Source of the DNA: JAICYJ01 sp963797565
Lineage (GTDB): Bacteria; Actinomycetota; Thermoleophilia; Gaiellales; JAICJC01
Direction: 5' to 3'
DNA: 64,000 nt
Assembly (NCBI GenBank): GCA_963797565.1
Contig: CAWCPM010000018.1
Location: 1-64,000 of the forward strand
In this document: positions 29,099 to 37,517 of the stretch, in pieces
Numbering within the stretch: the stretch's first letter is position 1
How the letters are laid out: the number at the start of each line of letters is the position of its first letter
Notes under the pieces: model-generated
The model's database searches: none
Told to the model about the DNA's origin: nothing
The model's input: the letters and a program-made list of their open reading frames with translations, nothing else
Position numbers and translations under genes: made by a program

Positions 29099-29505
29099 GC
29101 GCCCCCGCCCTCGCCTCCCGGCTGCACCAGGAACTGGTACTGGACACCGCCGCTGGTCGCGGCCGTGGTCCAGATCATCATCGCCGAGCCCGAGGGGAAC
29201 GGCGGCCACGACACCTCGACGCCGCGCGACTCCAGCAGGTCGCGCACCTCGTGCAGGTCGTCCACCTCGAAGGCGATGTGCTCGATCCGGGCCGGCTCTC
29301 CCGCGCCCAGGCGCTCGGCGGCCGTCACCGGGTCGCGCACCTCGATCAGCTCGACGCTGGCGTCGCCGCAGGGGTAGTAGAGCGCGTGGCTGAGACTGTT
29401 GTCGCTGACCCGCTCCAGCACCAGGCCCATCGCTTCCAACTGGGCGACGTGGGCGGGCAGGTCGGCCACGACCACACCGACGTGGTCGATCCGCCGCAGC
29501 TTCAC
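29095..29505 (-). CDS. VOC superfamily (glyoxalase/dioxygenase fold) protein
   Basis: The 136-residue protein contains two beta-alpha-beta-beta-beta modules. Metal-ligand candidates sit in RIDHVGVVVADL (His), ASVELIEV (Glu) and IEHIAFEVDD (His), similar to methylmalonyl-CoA epimerase and glyoxalase I. The ATG overlaps the upstream gene stop by 4 bp, and the stop overlaps the Gfo/Idh start. The precise reaction (epimerase, isomerase or lyase) cannot be told. Confidence 0.85.
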   Translation of the reverse strand: MKLRRIDHVGVVVADLPAHVAQLEAMGLVLERVSDNSLSHALYYPCGDASVELIEVRDPVTAAERLGAGEPARIEHIAFEVDDLHEVRDLLESRGVEVSWPPFPSGSAMMIWTTAATSGGVQYQFLVQPGGEGGGA

Positions 29506-30473
29506 GCGGCCGGCATCTCGAGCAGCACCTTGCCGAACTTGCCGGGGGTGCGGACGTGGTCGAGCGCATCGGCGACGTCGTCGAGCGCGAACACGTCGCC
29601 AGCCGCGGCCGTGGCCCGGCCCGACGCCAGCATCGGCACCACCCGGTGTGCGAACTCCTGGACGAGCGCCGCCTTCTGCTCGGAGGGACGCGTGCGCAGG
29701 GTGCTGCCGATCAGCTGGGCACGGCGGCTCATCAGGTCGCGCAGGACGATCGAAGACTCCTCGCCGGGCTTCGAGCCGACCAGCATCAGCCGGCCGCCGC
29801 GAGCCAGCGACGTCATGTTCTCGGACATGTGCGGCCCGCCCACCAGCTCCAGGATCACGTCGGCGCCGCCCAGCTCGCGCACCCGTGCGAATGCCTCGTC
29901 GGCGGGCAGCGCGTCGGCGCCCAGCGCCGCGACGCGCGGCCGCAGTTCGGGCGTGCGCACGTTCGCGACCACCCGCGCGCCCAGCGCGCCCGCGATCTGC
30001 ACGGCGGCGGTGCCGACGCAGCCGCTGGCGCCGTTCACGAGCAGCAGGTCACCCGCCCCCAGGCCGGCCTGCATCACGATCGCGTCGAAGGCGGTCAGGA
30101 ACGACTGCGGCGCGGCTGCCGCCGAGGCGGCGTCCAGCGCATCGGGCACCGCAGCCAGCTCGCGCTCGTTGGCGACCACGCGCGTCGCCAGCCCGCCGCC
30201 GCCCACCAGGCCGAAGGCGCGGTCGCCGACCGCGAACGCCGTCACCGAAGCTCCCGTCGCCACCACCGGCCCGGCCACCTCCAGGCCGGGAACGTCCTGC
30301 GGCCAGCCGGGCGGCACCGGGTGCTTGCCCTCCCGCTGCAGCACGTCGGCCGGGTTGATGCCGGCGAAGGGCGGCGCGATCACGACCTCGAAGCGGTCGG
30401 GCTCGGGGTCGGGGCGATCCTCCACCGCGACCACCTCGCGGCCACCGACGCCGCGGTACACGACGCACCTCAC
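29502..30473 (-). CDS. zinc-independent quinone oxidoreductase-like MDR dehydrogenase
   Basis: The 323-residue medium-chain dehydrogenase/reductase has a GroES-like N-terminus (PPFAGINPADVLQREGKHP, DVPGLEVAGPV) and an NADPH-binding motif (LLVNGASGCVGTAAVQIAGALGARV). The catalytic and structural zinc cysteines of classical alcohol dehydrogenases are lacking, as in quinone oxidoreductases (QOR). The GTG start overlaps the PuuE-like gene stop (GTGA). It probably reduces an enone or quinone-like intermediate; the substrate is unknown. Confidence 0.88.
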   Translation of the reverse strand: MRCVVYRGVGGREVVAVEDRPDPEPDRFEVVIAPPFAGINPADVLQREGKHPVPPGWPQDVPGLEVAGPVVATGASVTAFAVGDRAFGLVGGGGLATRVVANERELAAVPDALDAASAAAAPQSFLTAFDAIVMQAGLGAGDLLLVNGASGCVGTAAVQIAGALGARVVANVRTPELRPRVAALGADALPADEAFARVRELGGADVILELVGGPHMSENMTSLARGGRLMLVGSKPGEESSIVLRDLMSRRAQLIGSTLRTRPSEQKAALVQEFAHRVVPMLASGRATAAAGDVFALDDVADALDHVRTPGKFGKVLLEMPAA

Positions 30474-31402
30474 GGCGTCGCGCCCGGCGGGTAGGTGTCG
30501 AGCCACCAGCGGGCGATGTCCTTGCGGCGCATGAAGGAGACGCCGGGCTGGGCCAGCGCGTGCTCCAGGAACAGCCGCAGCGCCGCGGCGCGGGCGGCCT
30601 GGCCGCTCCAGCGGGCGTGCACCGCAATGGTCATCATGGTGCGGCGCTGCTCGCCCTCCCGCAACAGCTCGTCCAGCCCCATCACCATCGTGTCCAGGAA
30701 GTCGCGGGGGCTGTCGAAGCCTGGGCTCATCACGAACCGGGAGTCGTTGTAGGTCTTCGAGTAGGGCACCACGAGCATCTGCCGGTCGTCCACCGTCTCG
30801 TAGTAGGGCAGGTCGTCGGCCGACCCCTCCGAGTGGTAGAGGAAGCCGCCGATCTCGCGCAGCAGGCTGCGGGTGTTCTCGCTCGGCCAGCTGCGCGAGT
30901 TCCAGCCGTCCGGCTTGCTGCCCAGCACCCGCTGGTAGGTCTCGATGGCGCGCTCGATCTGCTCCTTCTCCTCGTCGCGCGACATCCGCCAGGCCTCGAT
31001 CCAGCGCCAGCCGTGGCCGAGCAGGTCGTGGTCGTGCTCGCGCATCCACTCCGGAACGCCCGGGTTCAGCTCCAGCGCCACGGCGGCGGCGGACACCGTC
31101 ACCGGCACCCCCGCCTCGTCGAAGATGCGGGCCAGCCGCCACACGCCGGCGCGGCTGCCGTACTCGTAGTGCGACTCGGTGCCGGGGTCGCGCTGGGGCG
31201 GCTGCACACCCGGGTCGGCGTACTCACCCCAGCCGTCGTTGCGGTCGTCGCCCCACATCACGGAGTACTCCGAGCCCTCCTCGTAGACCAGCACCGGGTT
31301 GATGACCACCTGGGCGCCGTCCGGCCAGGCGAACGACGGCGGGGTGCGGCCGTAGCCGACGAGGTCGCGTGCGCGGACTGGTTCGGGGATCGCGTCGGTC
31401 AT
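30470..31402 (-). CDS. PuuE-like polysaccharide-deacetylase-family hydrolase
   Basis: The 310-residue protein has the NodB-like fold of the PuuE/metal-independent allantoinase type. Signatures are DLVGYGRTPPSFAWPDG, VLVYEEGSEYS, YEYGSRAGVWRLARIFDEAG, LGHGWRWIEAW and a late AVHARWSGQAARA. Family members open allantoin or act on related amides; some are annotated only as polysaccharide deacetylases. It heads the operon 31402 to 28135, whose genes are all overlapped by 4 bp. A palindromic operator (31413-31428) lies 10 bp before its ATG. Confidence 0.88.
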   Translation of the reverse strand: MTDAIPEPVRARDLVGYGRTPPSFAWPDGAQVVINPVLVYEEGSEYSVMWGDDRNDGWGEYADPGVQPPQRDPGTESHYEYGSRAGVWRLARIFDEAGVPVTVSAAAVALELNPGVPEWMREHDHDLLGHGWRWIEAWRMSRDEEKEQIERAIETYQRVLGSKPDGWNSRSWPSENTRSLLREIGGFLYHSEGSADDLPYYETVDDRQMLVVPYSKTYNDSRFVMSPGFDSPRDFLDTMVMGLDELLREGEQRRTMMTIAVHARWSGQAARAAALRLFLEHALAQPGVSFMRRKDIARWWLDTYPPGATP

Positions 31403-31412
31403 CGGGCGAATT

Positions 31413-31428
31413 GGTATGCCATCATACT
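31413..31428. promoter_or_regulatory. GntR-type operator, site 2 (PuuE-like operon)
   Basis: GGTATGCCATCATACT differs from site 1 at two positions and, read on the minus strand, is followed by the same CCAATT. It covers a possible -10 (TATGAT on the minus strand) of the operon starting at 31402. Confidence 0.65.
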
Positions 31429-31440
31429 GGCATGCTCGAA

Positions 31441-31872
31441 CTACTGCCCGGTGACGTCAGCGGTGACGCGCAGCGCCACCCTGCCCGCGATCGCCTGGCA
31501 GACCGGGCAGTGCGCCTCGGCGTCGGCGATCAGCGCCCGCACCTCGTGCTCGGGGGCGGGCGACTCGACCCGGGTGTGCAGGTCGGCCTCGGACAGGTGA
31601 TGGCTGGACCCGTCGCCCCAGGCGAGACGCGTGGAGACGGTGGTCTCGATCTCGCCCAGCGGGATCTCGCGGGCGCGTGCCATGCCGGTCAGGGTGGACG
31701 TGAAGCAGTTGGCCAGCGCCGCCGAGAACAGCTCCTCGGGGTTGGACTTGCCACCCGGCCCGCCCAGCTCCGCCTGCGTGGCGGTGGCCACCGACAGCGA
31801 GCCGGAGTCGCCCTCGATCTGCCCGAGGTATCCGTTCCAGCGAAGCGTTGCCGAGGCGTCCAGCGAGCCCAT
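31441..31872 (-). CDS. OsmC/Ohr family protein
   Basis: The 143-residue protein has the Ohr/OsmC pattern: NPEELFSAALANCFTSTL with the first redox Cys and AEAHCPVCQAIAG with the second. These thiol peroxidases reduce organic hydroperoxides. A TAGACT box 7 nt before the ATG suggests a leaderless transcript divergent from the GntR gene. The PuuE-like operon lies 38 bp downstream and has its own operator. Confidence 0.9.
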   Translation of the reverse strand: MGSLDASATLRWNGYLGQIEGDSGSLSVATATQAELGGPGGKSNPEELFSAALANCFTSTLTGMARAREIPLGEIETTVSTRLAWGDGSSHHLSEADLHTRVESPAPEHEVRALIADAEAHCPVCQAIAGRVALRVTADVTGQ

Positions 31873-31879
31873 GCCAACG

Positions 31880-31885
31880 AGTCTA
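31880..31885 (-). promoter_or_regulatory. -10 box of the leaderless OsmC gene
   Basis: TAGACT on the minus strand, 7 nt before the ATG at 31872. Confidence 0.4.
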
Positions 31886-31936
31886 GACGACGGCCGTGCC
31901 CGTTCCCCGCCGTGCTACGTTAGATCGATCAAAACC

Positions 31937-32656
31937 GTGGACGACAGCGACAATACGGCCTTCACCGCGATCCACCGCGAGCCGCGACTGTCCGACAAGG
32001 TAACCGAGGCGATCATCGAGACGATCGTCTCCAACAAGCTCAAGCCCGGCGACATGCTGCCCCCCGAGCGGGAGCTGGGCAAGCAGTTCGGCGTCTCCCG
32101 CACCGTCATCCGCGAGGCCGTTCGCGCGCTGGCCGCCAAGGGCATGCTGGAGGTGCGGAGCGGCAGCGGCGTGCGCATCATCGCCGTGGACGAAAAGACG
32201 GTGCGCGAGTCGATGCGCCACTTCGTGCAGGGCAGCGACCTCGACTACGGCAAGGTGGACGAGGTGCGGCTGGTGCTGGAGGTGGCCGCCGCCGGCCTGG
32301 CTGCGCAGCGCGCCAGCGCCGAGGACATCGCCGCCATCGACGAGACGATCGTCGCGCTCGAGAACGAGTGCTCCGACCTCGAAAAGAGCGTCGAGCACGA
32401 CCTCGCCTTCCACCGCGCGATCGCCAGGGCCACCCACAACGAGCTGTTTCTGGTGCTGCACGACAGCATGGGTGAGATGCTGATCGAGGTGCGCCGGCGC
32501 AACCTCTCCAAGGGGCGCGACGAGCGGCGGCTGGTGGTGTCCATGCACCAGCGCATCCGCGACGGCATCGCCGCCCACGACCCGGAGGCGGCGCAGCAGG
32601 CGATGCGCGACCACCTCGGGCACGTGCAGGCGACCTGGAGCGACCAGGCCGGCTAG
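31937..32656 (+). CDS. GntR family regulator, FadR/FCD type
   Basis: The 239-residue product from the GTG at 31937 has an N-terminal winged helix (SDKVTEAIIETIVSNKLKPG, LPPERELGKQFGVSRTVIRE, GMLEVRSGSGVRI). A C-terminal FCD helical domain follows, with metal and ligand residues (DLAFHRAIARATHNELF, then DGIAAHDPEAAQQAMRDHLGHV). FCD regulators bind organic acids or related catabolites and usually repress. It lies among three promoters that carry the GGTATG/CATACC palindrome, a site type typical of GntR proteins, and is the natural candidate to bind them. Confidence 0.9.
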   Translation: MDDSDNTAFTAIHREPRLSDKVTEAIIETIVSNKLKPGDMLPPERELGKQFGVSRTVIREAVRALAAKGMLEVRSGSGVRIIAVDEKTVRESMRHFVQGSDLDYGKVDEVRLVLEVAAAGLAAQRASAEDIAAIDETIVALENECSDLEKSVEHDLAFHRAIARATHNELFLVLHDSMGEMLIEVRRRNLSKGRDERRLVVSMHQRIRDGIAAHDPEAAQQAMRDHLGHVQATWSDQAG

Positions 32657-32963
32657 GGCAGTCGCACCGGGCGATGCACCGCCGTGACCGGCGCGTGACA
32701 CGCAATCGTGCAACGAGCGTCGCGCCGCCGCGACGATCCCAGCGCCACGCGTCACGATCCGCACCGTCCGGCCGGCACGAACATCACGGACTCGGACAGA
32801 CCACCGTGCAACCACGCGGGCGCGCCTCACCGGCTTGCAACGACCCGTCAGGATCTCGTGCCGGACCGCTCACGCCGCCCGAGTCGGGGTTTGACTCTGT
32901 TAAGAGCGCGCCGGGCGTTACACGCCTGAGTGAGAGCCGTGACCCGTCTTGCGAACCATCCGT
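32657..32963. other. intergenic region between convergent genes
   Basis: These 307 bp separate the GntR gene from the ThDP enzyme gene. The reading frames here are extensions or shadows of the neighbours. I see no RNA gene, repeat or T-tailed terminator. Confidence 0.5.
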
Positions 32964-34585
32964 CTACGGGAGCGCCAGCTCGTGCTCTTCGTGCGTCATC
33001 ACTTCGAGCAGCGCCGTCTGGCCGGCGGCGACCGAGGCCACGCAGCGCTCCAGCGCCGGTCGCAGCTGTGCGGGCTCCCCCACCAGTTCGGTGTGCGCGC
33101 CCAGCGCGCGGCCGATGGCCGCGTAGTCGCCGCCCAGGCGGTTTGATCCGTAGCGGTCGACGGCGTCGGGCATCCACTCGCCGTAGCCGCCCATCAGGCC
33201 GTTGTTGAGCACGATCGTGATGATCGGGATGCGCGGCGCGGACGGCCGTCTCGAGATCCATGCCGATCATGCCGAACGCGGTGTCGCCCATGATGTTGAC
33301 CGACAGCCAGTCGGGCCGGGCCAGGCGCGCACCCAGCGCCAGGCCGAAGCCGGTGCCAAGCTGCGTGGACTTGCCCCACCCCAGGTAGCCGCGCGGCACG
33401 ATCGTCTCGTAGAACGGCACGATCTGGTCGCGCGGGTGCCCGGCGTCGTGGGTGACGACTGTGTGCGTGCGATCGACCACCGCCATCAGGTCCCAGACGA
33501 CGCGATAGGGGCTGAGCGGAGCGGCGTCTGACGTGAGGTGGCCCATCCAGCGCTCGGCGAACGCCGCCCGGCTGGTTGCCACCTCCGCCGCCGCGCCCCG
33601 CGGCGCGGCACCGCCACCGCGCAGCAGGTCGATCAGCTGCCGCAGCACCAGCCGGGCGTCGCCGATGCATCCGAACTCGATGTCGTACCCCACGGCCAGG
33701 TCGGCCGGATCGTTCACGATCTGGCCGATTGCTGCCTGATCAGGCAACGGCGTGATGTAGAGCGAGCGGGTGAGGCTGGTGCCGATGCCCAGGATCAGGT
33801 CGGCGCGGCCGAAGAACTCGTCCACCATCGCGGGACGGGTGCGGGCGGCCGTGCCCAGCGCCAACGGGTGGTTCTCGGGGAACGCGCTCTTGCCGTTGAG
33901 CGTGGTGGCCACCGGCACGCCGGTCAGCTCGGCCAGCTCCAGCAGCTCGTCGCAGGCATTCGACCAGAGCACGCCCTGGCCGGCCAGGATCACCGGGTTG
34001 GAGGCGGCGGTCAGCTTCTCGCGCCGCCAGCTCGACGTCCTCGGCCGCGGCCTGGGTCAGTCGCGGCCGTGCCGAGGCGACGTCCCAGGCCGGGTCGTCG
34101 CTCTCGCCGTTCATGACGTCGTTCGCGACCGCGACCAGCACCGGCCCGTTGCCGACGCTGAGCGCGTTCAGCGCCCGCCGGAATGCCTGCGGCCCGGCCG
34201 CGGCGTCGTTGACGGTGGCGGCGAAGCGCGTGATCGGGCGGTAGGCCTGTTCGATCCTGAAGCTGGGCCCCGCCTCCTGCTCGTCCCGGGCGTACTCGGT
34301 GGGCAGCATCAGGATCGGGCTGCGGTCGCCGTAGGCCTGGGCCACCGCACCGAACGCGGCCTCGGCGCCGGGGCCGTACTGCGTCACGCAGGGCAGCGGC
34401 CGCTCGCCGTTACATGCGCGTGCGTACCCGTCGGCGATGTTGACGGCGACCCGCTCGGTGCGGGTGATGATCGGCCGCATGCCGGCGCGGGCGGCGGCGT
34501 CGATCAGGCGGTTCTCCGGGAAGCCGACCACGTGCTCGGCGCCCTGGCGCTGGAGCAGTTGGGCGATCCTGTCGGCGACCAGCAT
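32964..34585 (-). CDS. ThDP-dependent enzyme (acetolactate synthase-like), two frameshifts
   Basis: The protein is about 539 residues once two breaks are repaired. The N-terminal Pyr domain has the catalytic Glu in RTERVAVNIADGYAR. The central domain begins SNPVILAGQGVLW, and the C-terminal PP domain has the cofactor motif GDTAFGMIGMDLET then LNNGLMGGYGEW. Frame breaks lie near 34018-34023 (AA-EKLTAASNP) and near 33232-33240 (AVRA-RIPIITIVLNN), each with one extra base. The ATG at 34585 is chosen because the upstream stretch to 34609 is the operator. It resembles decarboxylases/carboligases of the ThDP family; it is not clearly glyoxylate carboligase. Confidence 0.85.
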
Positions 34586-34596
34586 GATTGGTATAC

Positions 34597-34612
34597 CGTA
34601 GCATGGCATACC
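34597..34612. promoter_or_regulatory. GntR-type operator, site 3 (ThDP enzyme gene)
   Basis: On the minus strand GGTATGCCATGCTACG matches site 2 at 13 of 16 positions and is followed by a second half-site, GGTATACCAAT, that ends one base before the ATG. The arrangement suggests overlapping binding sites and a leaderless or nearly leaderless transcript. Confidence 0.55.
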
Positions 34613-35722
34613 TCAATCGGCTGCCGCGACGGCCTCCCCCACCAGCTCGGCGGTGCGCCGCATGACCGGCTCTCGCGCCACTGTCACCCGGGCGAAGCCG
34701 GGCAGCCCGAACTCGGACCCACCGCGGATCAGCACGCCCTCGCGCAGCAGCCGCTCGCAGACCGGGCCGTCGTCCATGCCCAGGTTGACCAGCAGGAAGT
34801 TGGCCTGCGAGGGATGCGTGACCAGCCCACGCTCGTTCAGCAGCTCGCGCAGCAGCTCGCGCGCCGCCGCCACCTCCGCCCGGCGCGTCTCCACGAACCC
34901 CGGCAACGCGACCGCGGCGCGGCCGGCGGCCAGCGCGACCCGGTTCACGTTGAACGGCTCCTGCACGATGTCCAGCAGCCGCGCGACCTCGGGATCGGCG
35001 ATGGCGAACCCCAGCCGCAGCCCGGCAAGGCCATAGGTCTTGGAGAACGACCGCAGCATGATCACCGGACGGCCGTCCACCACGTCCCGGATCCGATCGG
35101 CGCGGACGGCCGGATCGGCGAAGTCCATGTAGGCCTCATCGGCGATGACCACGCATGCGGGCGGCAGCCGATCGAGGAACTGCGACCAGTCGCCCGGCGA
35201 GACAACGCCGCCGGTGGGGTTATTAGGATCGGAGAGCCAGACCACCCTGGCGCCGTACGAGCGGGCCGCCTCGGCCACCGCGTCCAGATCGATGTCGAGG
35301 CCGCGTCCGGGGACGCGTACCACCTCGGCGCCGGCGGCGGCCGACACCTGCGCATAGAGGCCGTACGTGGGGGTGGGTGTGACGACGGTCGTGCCCGCGT
35401 CCACGAATGCGGTCGCGATCGTGCCGATCAAGGACTGCACCCCGTGCGCCGGGATGATCGACGCGGCGGGCAGCCCCAGGTGCGCCGCCACCGCGTCGCG
35501 GAAGTCGGCGTAGGCCCGCTCCGGGTAGTAGGCGACCCTCTCCAGCTCGGCGGCCGCCGCCTCCAGCGCCTCGGCCGGTGGGCCGAACAGATCCTCGTTC
35601 CAGTTCAACGGCTCCAGCTCGGCGAGGCCGTGGCGCTCCTTCATCTGGTCACGGCTGGGGCCGGGGTCGTAGCGCTCAAGGCCCCGCAGCGATGGCCGCG
35701 CCAGCGCCTCCCAATCGGTCAC
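34613..35722 (-). CDS. class I/II pyridoxal-phosphate aminotransferase (HisC-like)
   Basis: The 369-residue fold-type I aminotransferase shows PLP-site motifs: HGVQSLIGTIATAF, SDPNNPTGGV, ADEAYMDF, the Schiff-base Lys in SFSKTYGLAGLRLG, and a late Arg (GFARVTVA). It most resembles histidinol-phosphate aminotransferase-type enzymes, but no his genes are nearby. The GTG start overlaps the M20 gene stop (GTGA). It ends one base after the operator of the ThDP gene. It probably transfers the amino group of an intermediate of the local pathway. Confidence 0.9.
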   Translation of the reverse strand: MTDWEALARPSLRGLERYDPGPSRDQMKERHGLAELEPLNWNEDLFGPPAEALEAAAAELERVAYYPERAYADFRDAVAAHLGLPAASIIPAHGVQSLIGTIATAFVDAGTTVVTPTPTYGLYAQVSAAAGAEVVRVPGRGLDIDLDAVAEAARSYGARVVWLSDPNNPTGGVVSPGDWSQFLDRLPPACVVIADEAYMDFADPAVRADRIRDVVDGRPVIMLRSFSKTYGLAGLRLGFAIADPEVARLLDIVQEPFNVNRVALAAGRAAVALPGFVETRRAEVAAARELLRELLNERGLVTHPSQANFLLVNLGMDDGPVCERLLREGVLIRGGSEFGLPGFARVTVAREPVMRRTAELVGEAVAAAD

Positions 35723-36957
35723 GCCGCCAGCTCCCTGAGCGCCGACTCCAGCGCCTGCACGCAGACTGCGATCGCGTCGGCGCCGGTGGACTCCTCCGGC
35801 GCGTGGCTGACGCCTCCGGCGTCGCTGCGGACGAACAGCATCGCGCTCGGGATCCCGGCGGTGGCCATGATGGCCGCGTCGTGCCCGGCACCCGACGGCA
35901 GGTCGACCGGATCCAGCCCGAGGCCGGCGACCGCCCGGCGCACGGCGGCGGCCGTCGCCGGATCCATCGCAACCGGCTCGTACCGCCAGCGCGGCAGCAC
36001 CTCGGCCGTGCAGGCGCCGGCGGCGGCCGCCTCCGCGGCGGCAGCGGTGGCGCCCTCCACCAGCGCATCCAGGCCGGCGGCATCGGGGGCGCGCAGGTCG
36101 GCGAACAGCTCGGCACGGCCCGGGATCGTGTTGGTCGCGCCCGGGAGGGTGACGAGGCGGCCGATGGTGGCGACCGCTCCCGGGATGGAGCGGGCGACAT
36201 CGTGCGCCGCCAGCACGAACCGGGCGGCGGCGCCCAGCGCGTCGGAGCGCAGCGACATCGGCACCGTGCCGGCGTGACCGCGGCTGCCCGAGAAGACGAC
36301 GTCGAAGCCGGCCATGCCCGCGATCGAGGTGACGACACCGAGCGGCGCGCCAACCGAAGCCAGCAACGGGCCCTGCTCGATGTGGGTCTCGAGGAAGCAG
36401 GCCGGCGGCGGGTCTGCCCAGCCCTGGGTCGGCAGCGGGCCCAGGCCCAGCTCCGCGAAAGCGTCCGCAACAGAGATGCCGTCCGCGTCCACCAGATCGC
36501 CCTCGTCCGGTTCGATGTCGCCCACCATTGCGCGGCTGCCGAACACGCCACGGCCAAACCGGCAGCCCTCCTCCAGCCGGAAGGCCACCACGGCGATCGT
36601 GCGGAGCACCGATCCGGCGCCGATCGCGGCGGCCGCATCCAGCCCCGCCACCACGCCCAGCGCGCCGTCGAACATGCCGCCGTCGGGCGGCGTGTCCAGG
36701 TGCGATCCGGTCCACACCTCCGCCAGAGACGGATCCGACCCCGGCAGCCGGCCGATCAGGTTTCCGGCAGGGTCGACCTCCAGCTCGAGGCCGGTCTCGA
36801 CCATCCATGAGGCGACCAGGTCGTGCGCACGCTGCTCGCCCTCACCGAGCCCCGGCCGGTTGGTGCCGGCCCGGCGGCCGATCTCGAACAGCTCGCCCAG
36901 CCGCCCCAGCACCTGGCCGGCCCGCTGCTGCGGCGTGGATGCCGGCTGCAGGCTCAC
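35719..36957 (-). CDS. M20-family Zn-dependent carbamoylase/allantoate amidohydrolase-type amidase
   Basis: The 412-residue protein belongs to the hydantoinase/carbamoylase branch of M20. Metal ligands and catalytic residues are visible: GSHLDTPPDGGMFDGALGV, RLEEGCRFGRGVFGSRAM, the linker His in ETHIEQGP, RGHAGTVPM and the late His in GVSHAPEE. Such enzymes cleave N-carbamoyl amino acids, ureidopropionate or allantoate. The GTG at 36957 overlaps the upstream stop (GTGA), and the next gene overlaps by 4 bp. With the cyclic-amide hydrolase at 20348 and the PuuE-like protein at 30470 it would supply the second, linear-ureide step. Confidence 0.9.
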   Translation of the reverse strand: MSLQPASTPQQRAGQVLGRLGELFEIGRRAGTNRPGLGEGEQRAHDLVASWMVETGLELEVDPAGNLIGRLPGSDPSLAEVWTGSHLDTPPDGGMFDGALGVVAGLDAAAAIGAGSVLRTIAVVAFRLEEGCRFGRGVFGSRAMVGDIEPDEGDLVDADGISVADAFAELGLGPLPTQGWADPPPACFLETHIEQGPLLASVGAPLGVVTSIAGMAGFDVVFSGSRGHAGTVPMSLRSDALGAAARFVLAAHDVARSIPGAVATIGRLVTLPGATNTIPGRAELFADLRAPDAAGLDALVEGATAAAAEAAAAGACTAEVLPRWRYEPVAMDPATAAAVRRAVAGLGLDPVDLPSGAGHDAAIMATAGIPSAMLFVRSDAGGVSHAPEESTGADAIAVCVQALESALRELAA

Positions 36958-37499
36958 TCCCTGTGCCGCAGCTTCAGCCGCAGCTGGTCGAGCTTGCGCT
37001 CGGTGGCGCCGAGCGCCGCCGGCAGCAGCGCCTCCGGGTGCGGCAGCGAGCCGTCCTGCGCGCGCCTCTCGATCCGCAGCCTGGCCCACTCCCCGGCCAT
37101 GCGGCCGGCCGTGCGCGTGGCCGTGCGCCGCTTCGGGTCGAGCATCCAGACGGCCGAGGCCAGCGCCGCCCGCCGGCCGGTCTTGCTGCGCCCGCCCGGT
37201 ATGCGGGAGATCAGCATCTCGGCCGCCAGCAGCTGCACCACCTCGCTCTGGGCGACCTGCGACAGCCCCGACAGCGCCATCCGCAGCTGCCTGGTCGAGT
37301 GGCGCCGCTGGGCGGCACGCGCCGCCTCCAGCTCGTCGCTGCCCTCGACGTACTCGCTGCTGCCGTGCGATTCGCCGGCCGCCGTCACCATGGCACGCCA
37401 GCGCCCGTCGCTGCGCTCGAACAGCTCCAGCTCGAGGTCACGGGCGCCGAACCAACGATGGATTGCCGCCAGCTCCTGTGCGGGATCGACCCAGCTCAT
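36954..37499 (-). CDS. hypothetical protein, first gene of the M20-aminotransferase operon
   Basis: The 181-residue basic protein has no hydrophobic segment. N-terminal residues 1-55 look like a small domain (IHRWFGARDLELELFERSDG RWRAMV), followed by a helical Arg/Ala-rich part. No family is recognised. A TATCGT box is 6 nt before the ATG, so it probably begins a leaderless transcript that continues into the M20 gene through a 4-bp overlap. Confidence 0.65.
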   Translation of the reverse strand: MSWVDPAQELAAIHRWFGARDLELELFERSDGRWRAMVTAAGESHGSSEYVEGSDELEAARAAQRRHSTRQLRMALSGLSQVAQSEVVQLLAAEMLISRIPGGRSKTGRRAALASAVWMLDPKRRTATRTAGRMAGEWARLRIERRAQDGSLPHPEALLPAALGATERKLDQLRLKLRHRE

Positions 37500-37505
37500 G
37501 CCCGA

Positions 37506-37511
37506 ACGATA
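37506..37511 (-). promoter_or_regulatory. -10 box of the leaderless gene at 37499
   Basis: TATCGT on the minus strand, 6 nt before the ATG. Confidence 0.45.
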
Positions 37512-37517
37512 TGCGAA

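Noticed and set aside
32964..34585. Calling the ThDP enzyme glyoxylate carboligase to complete an allantoin pathway
   Set aside because: The fold and cofactor motifs support only a ThDP enzyme of the acetolactate synthase type. No Gcl-specific feature could be verified by eye.
34613..35722. hisC assignment for the aminotransferase
   Set aside because: The sequence is HisC-like, but the neighbours are catabolic and no histidine biosynthesis genes are near, so no gene symbol was given.
17858..37499. Complete ergothioneine or thiohydantoin degradation pathway
   Set aside because: The TudS relative and hydantoinase/carbamoylase genes are suggestive, but no ergothionase- or urocanase-like gene is present in the window.
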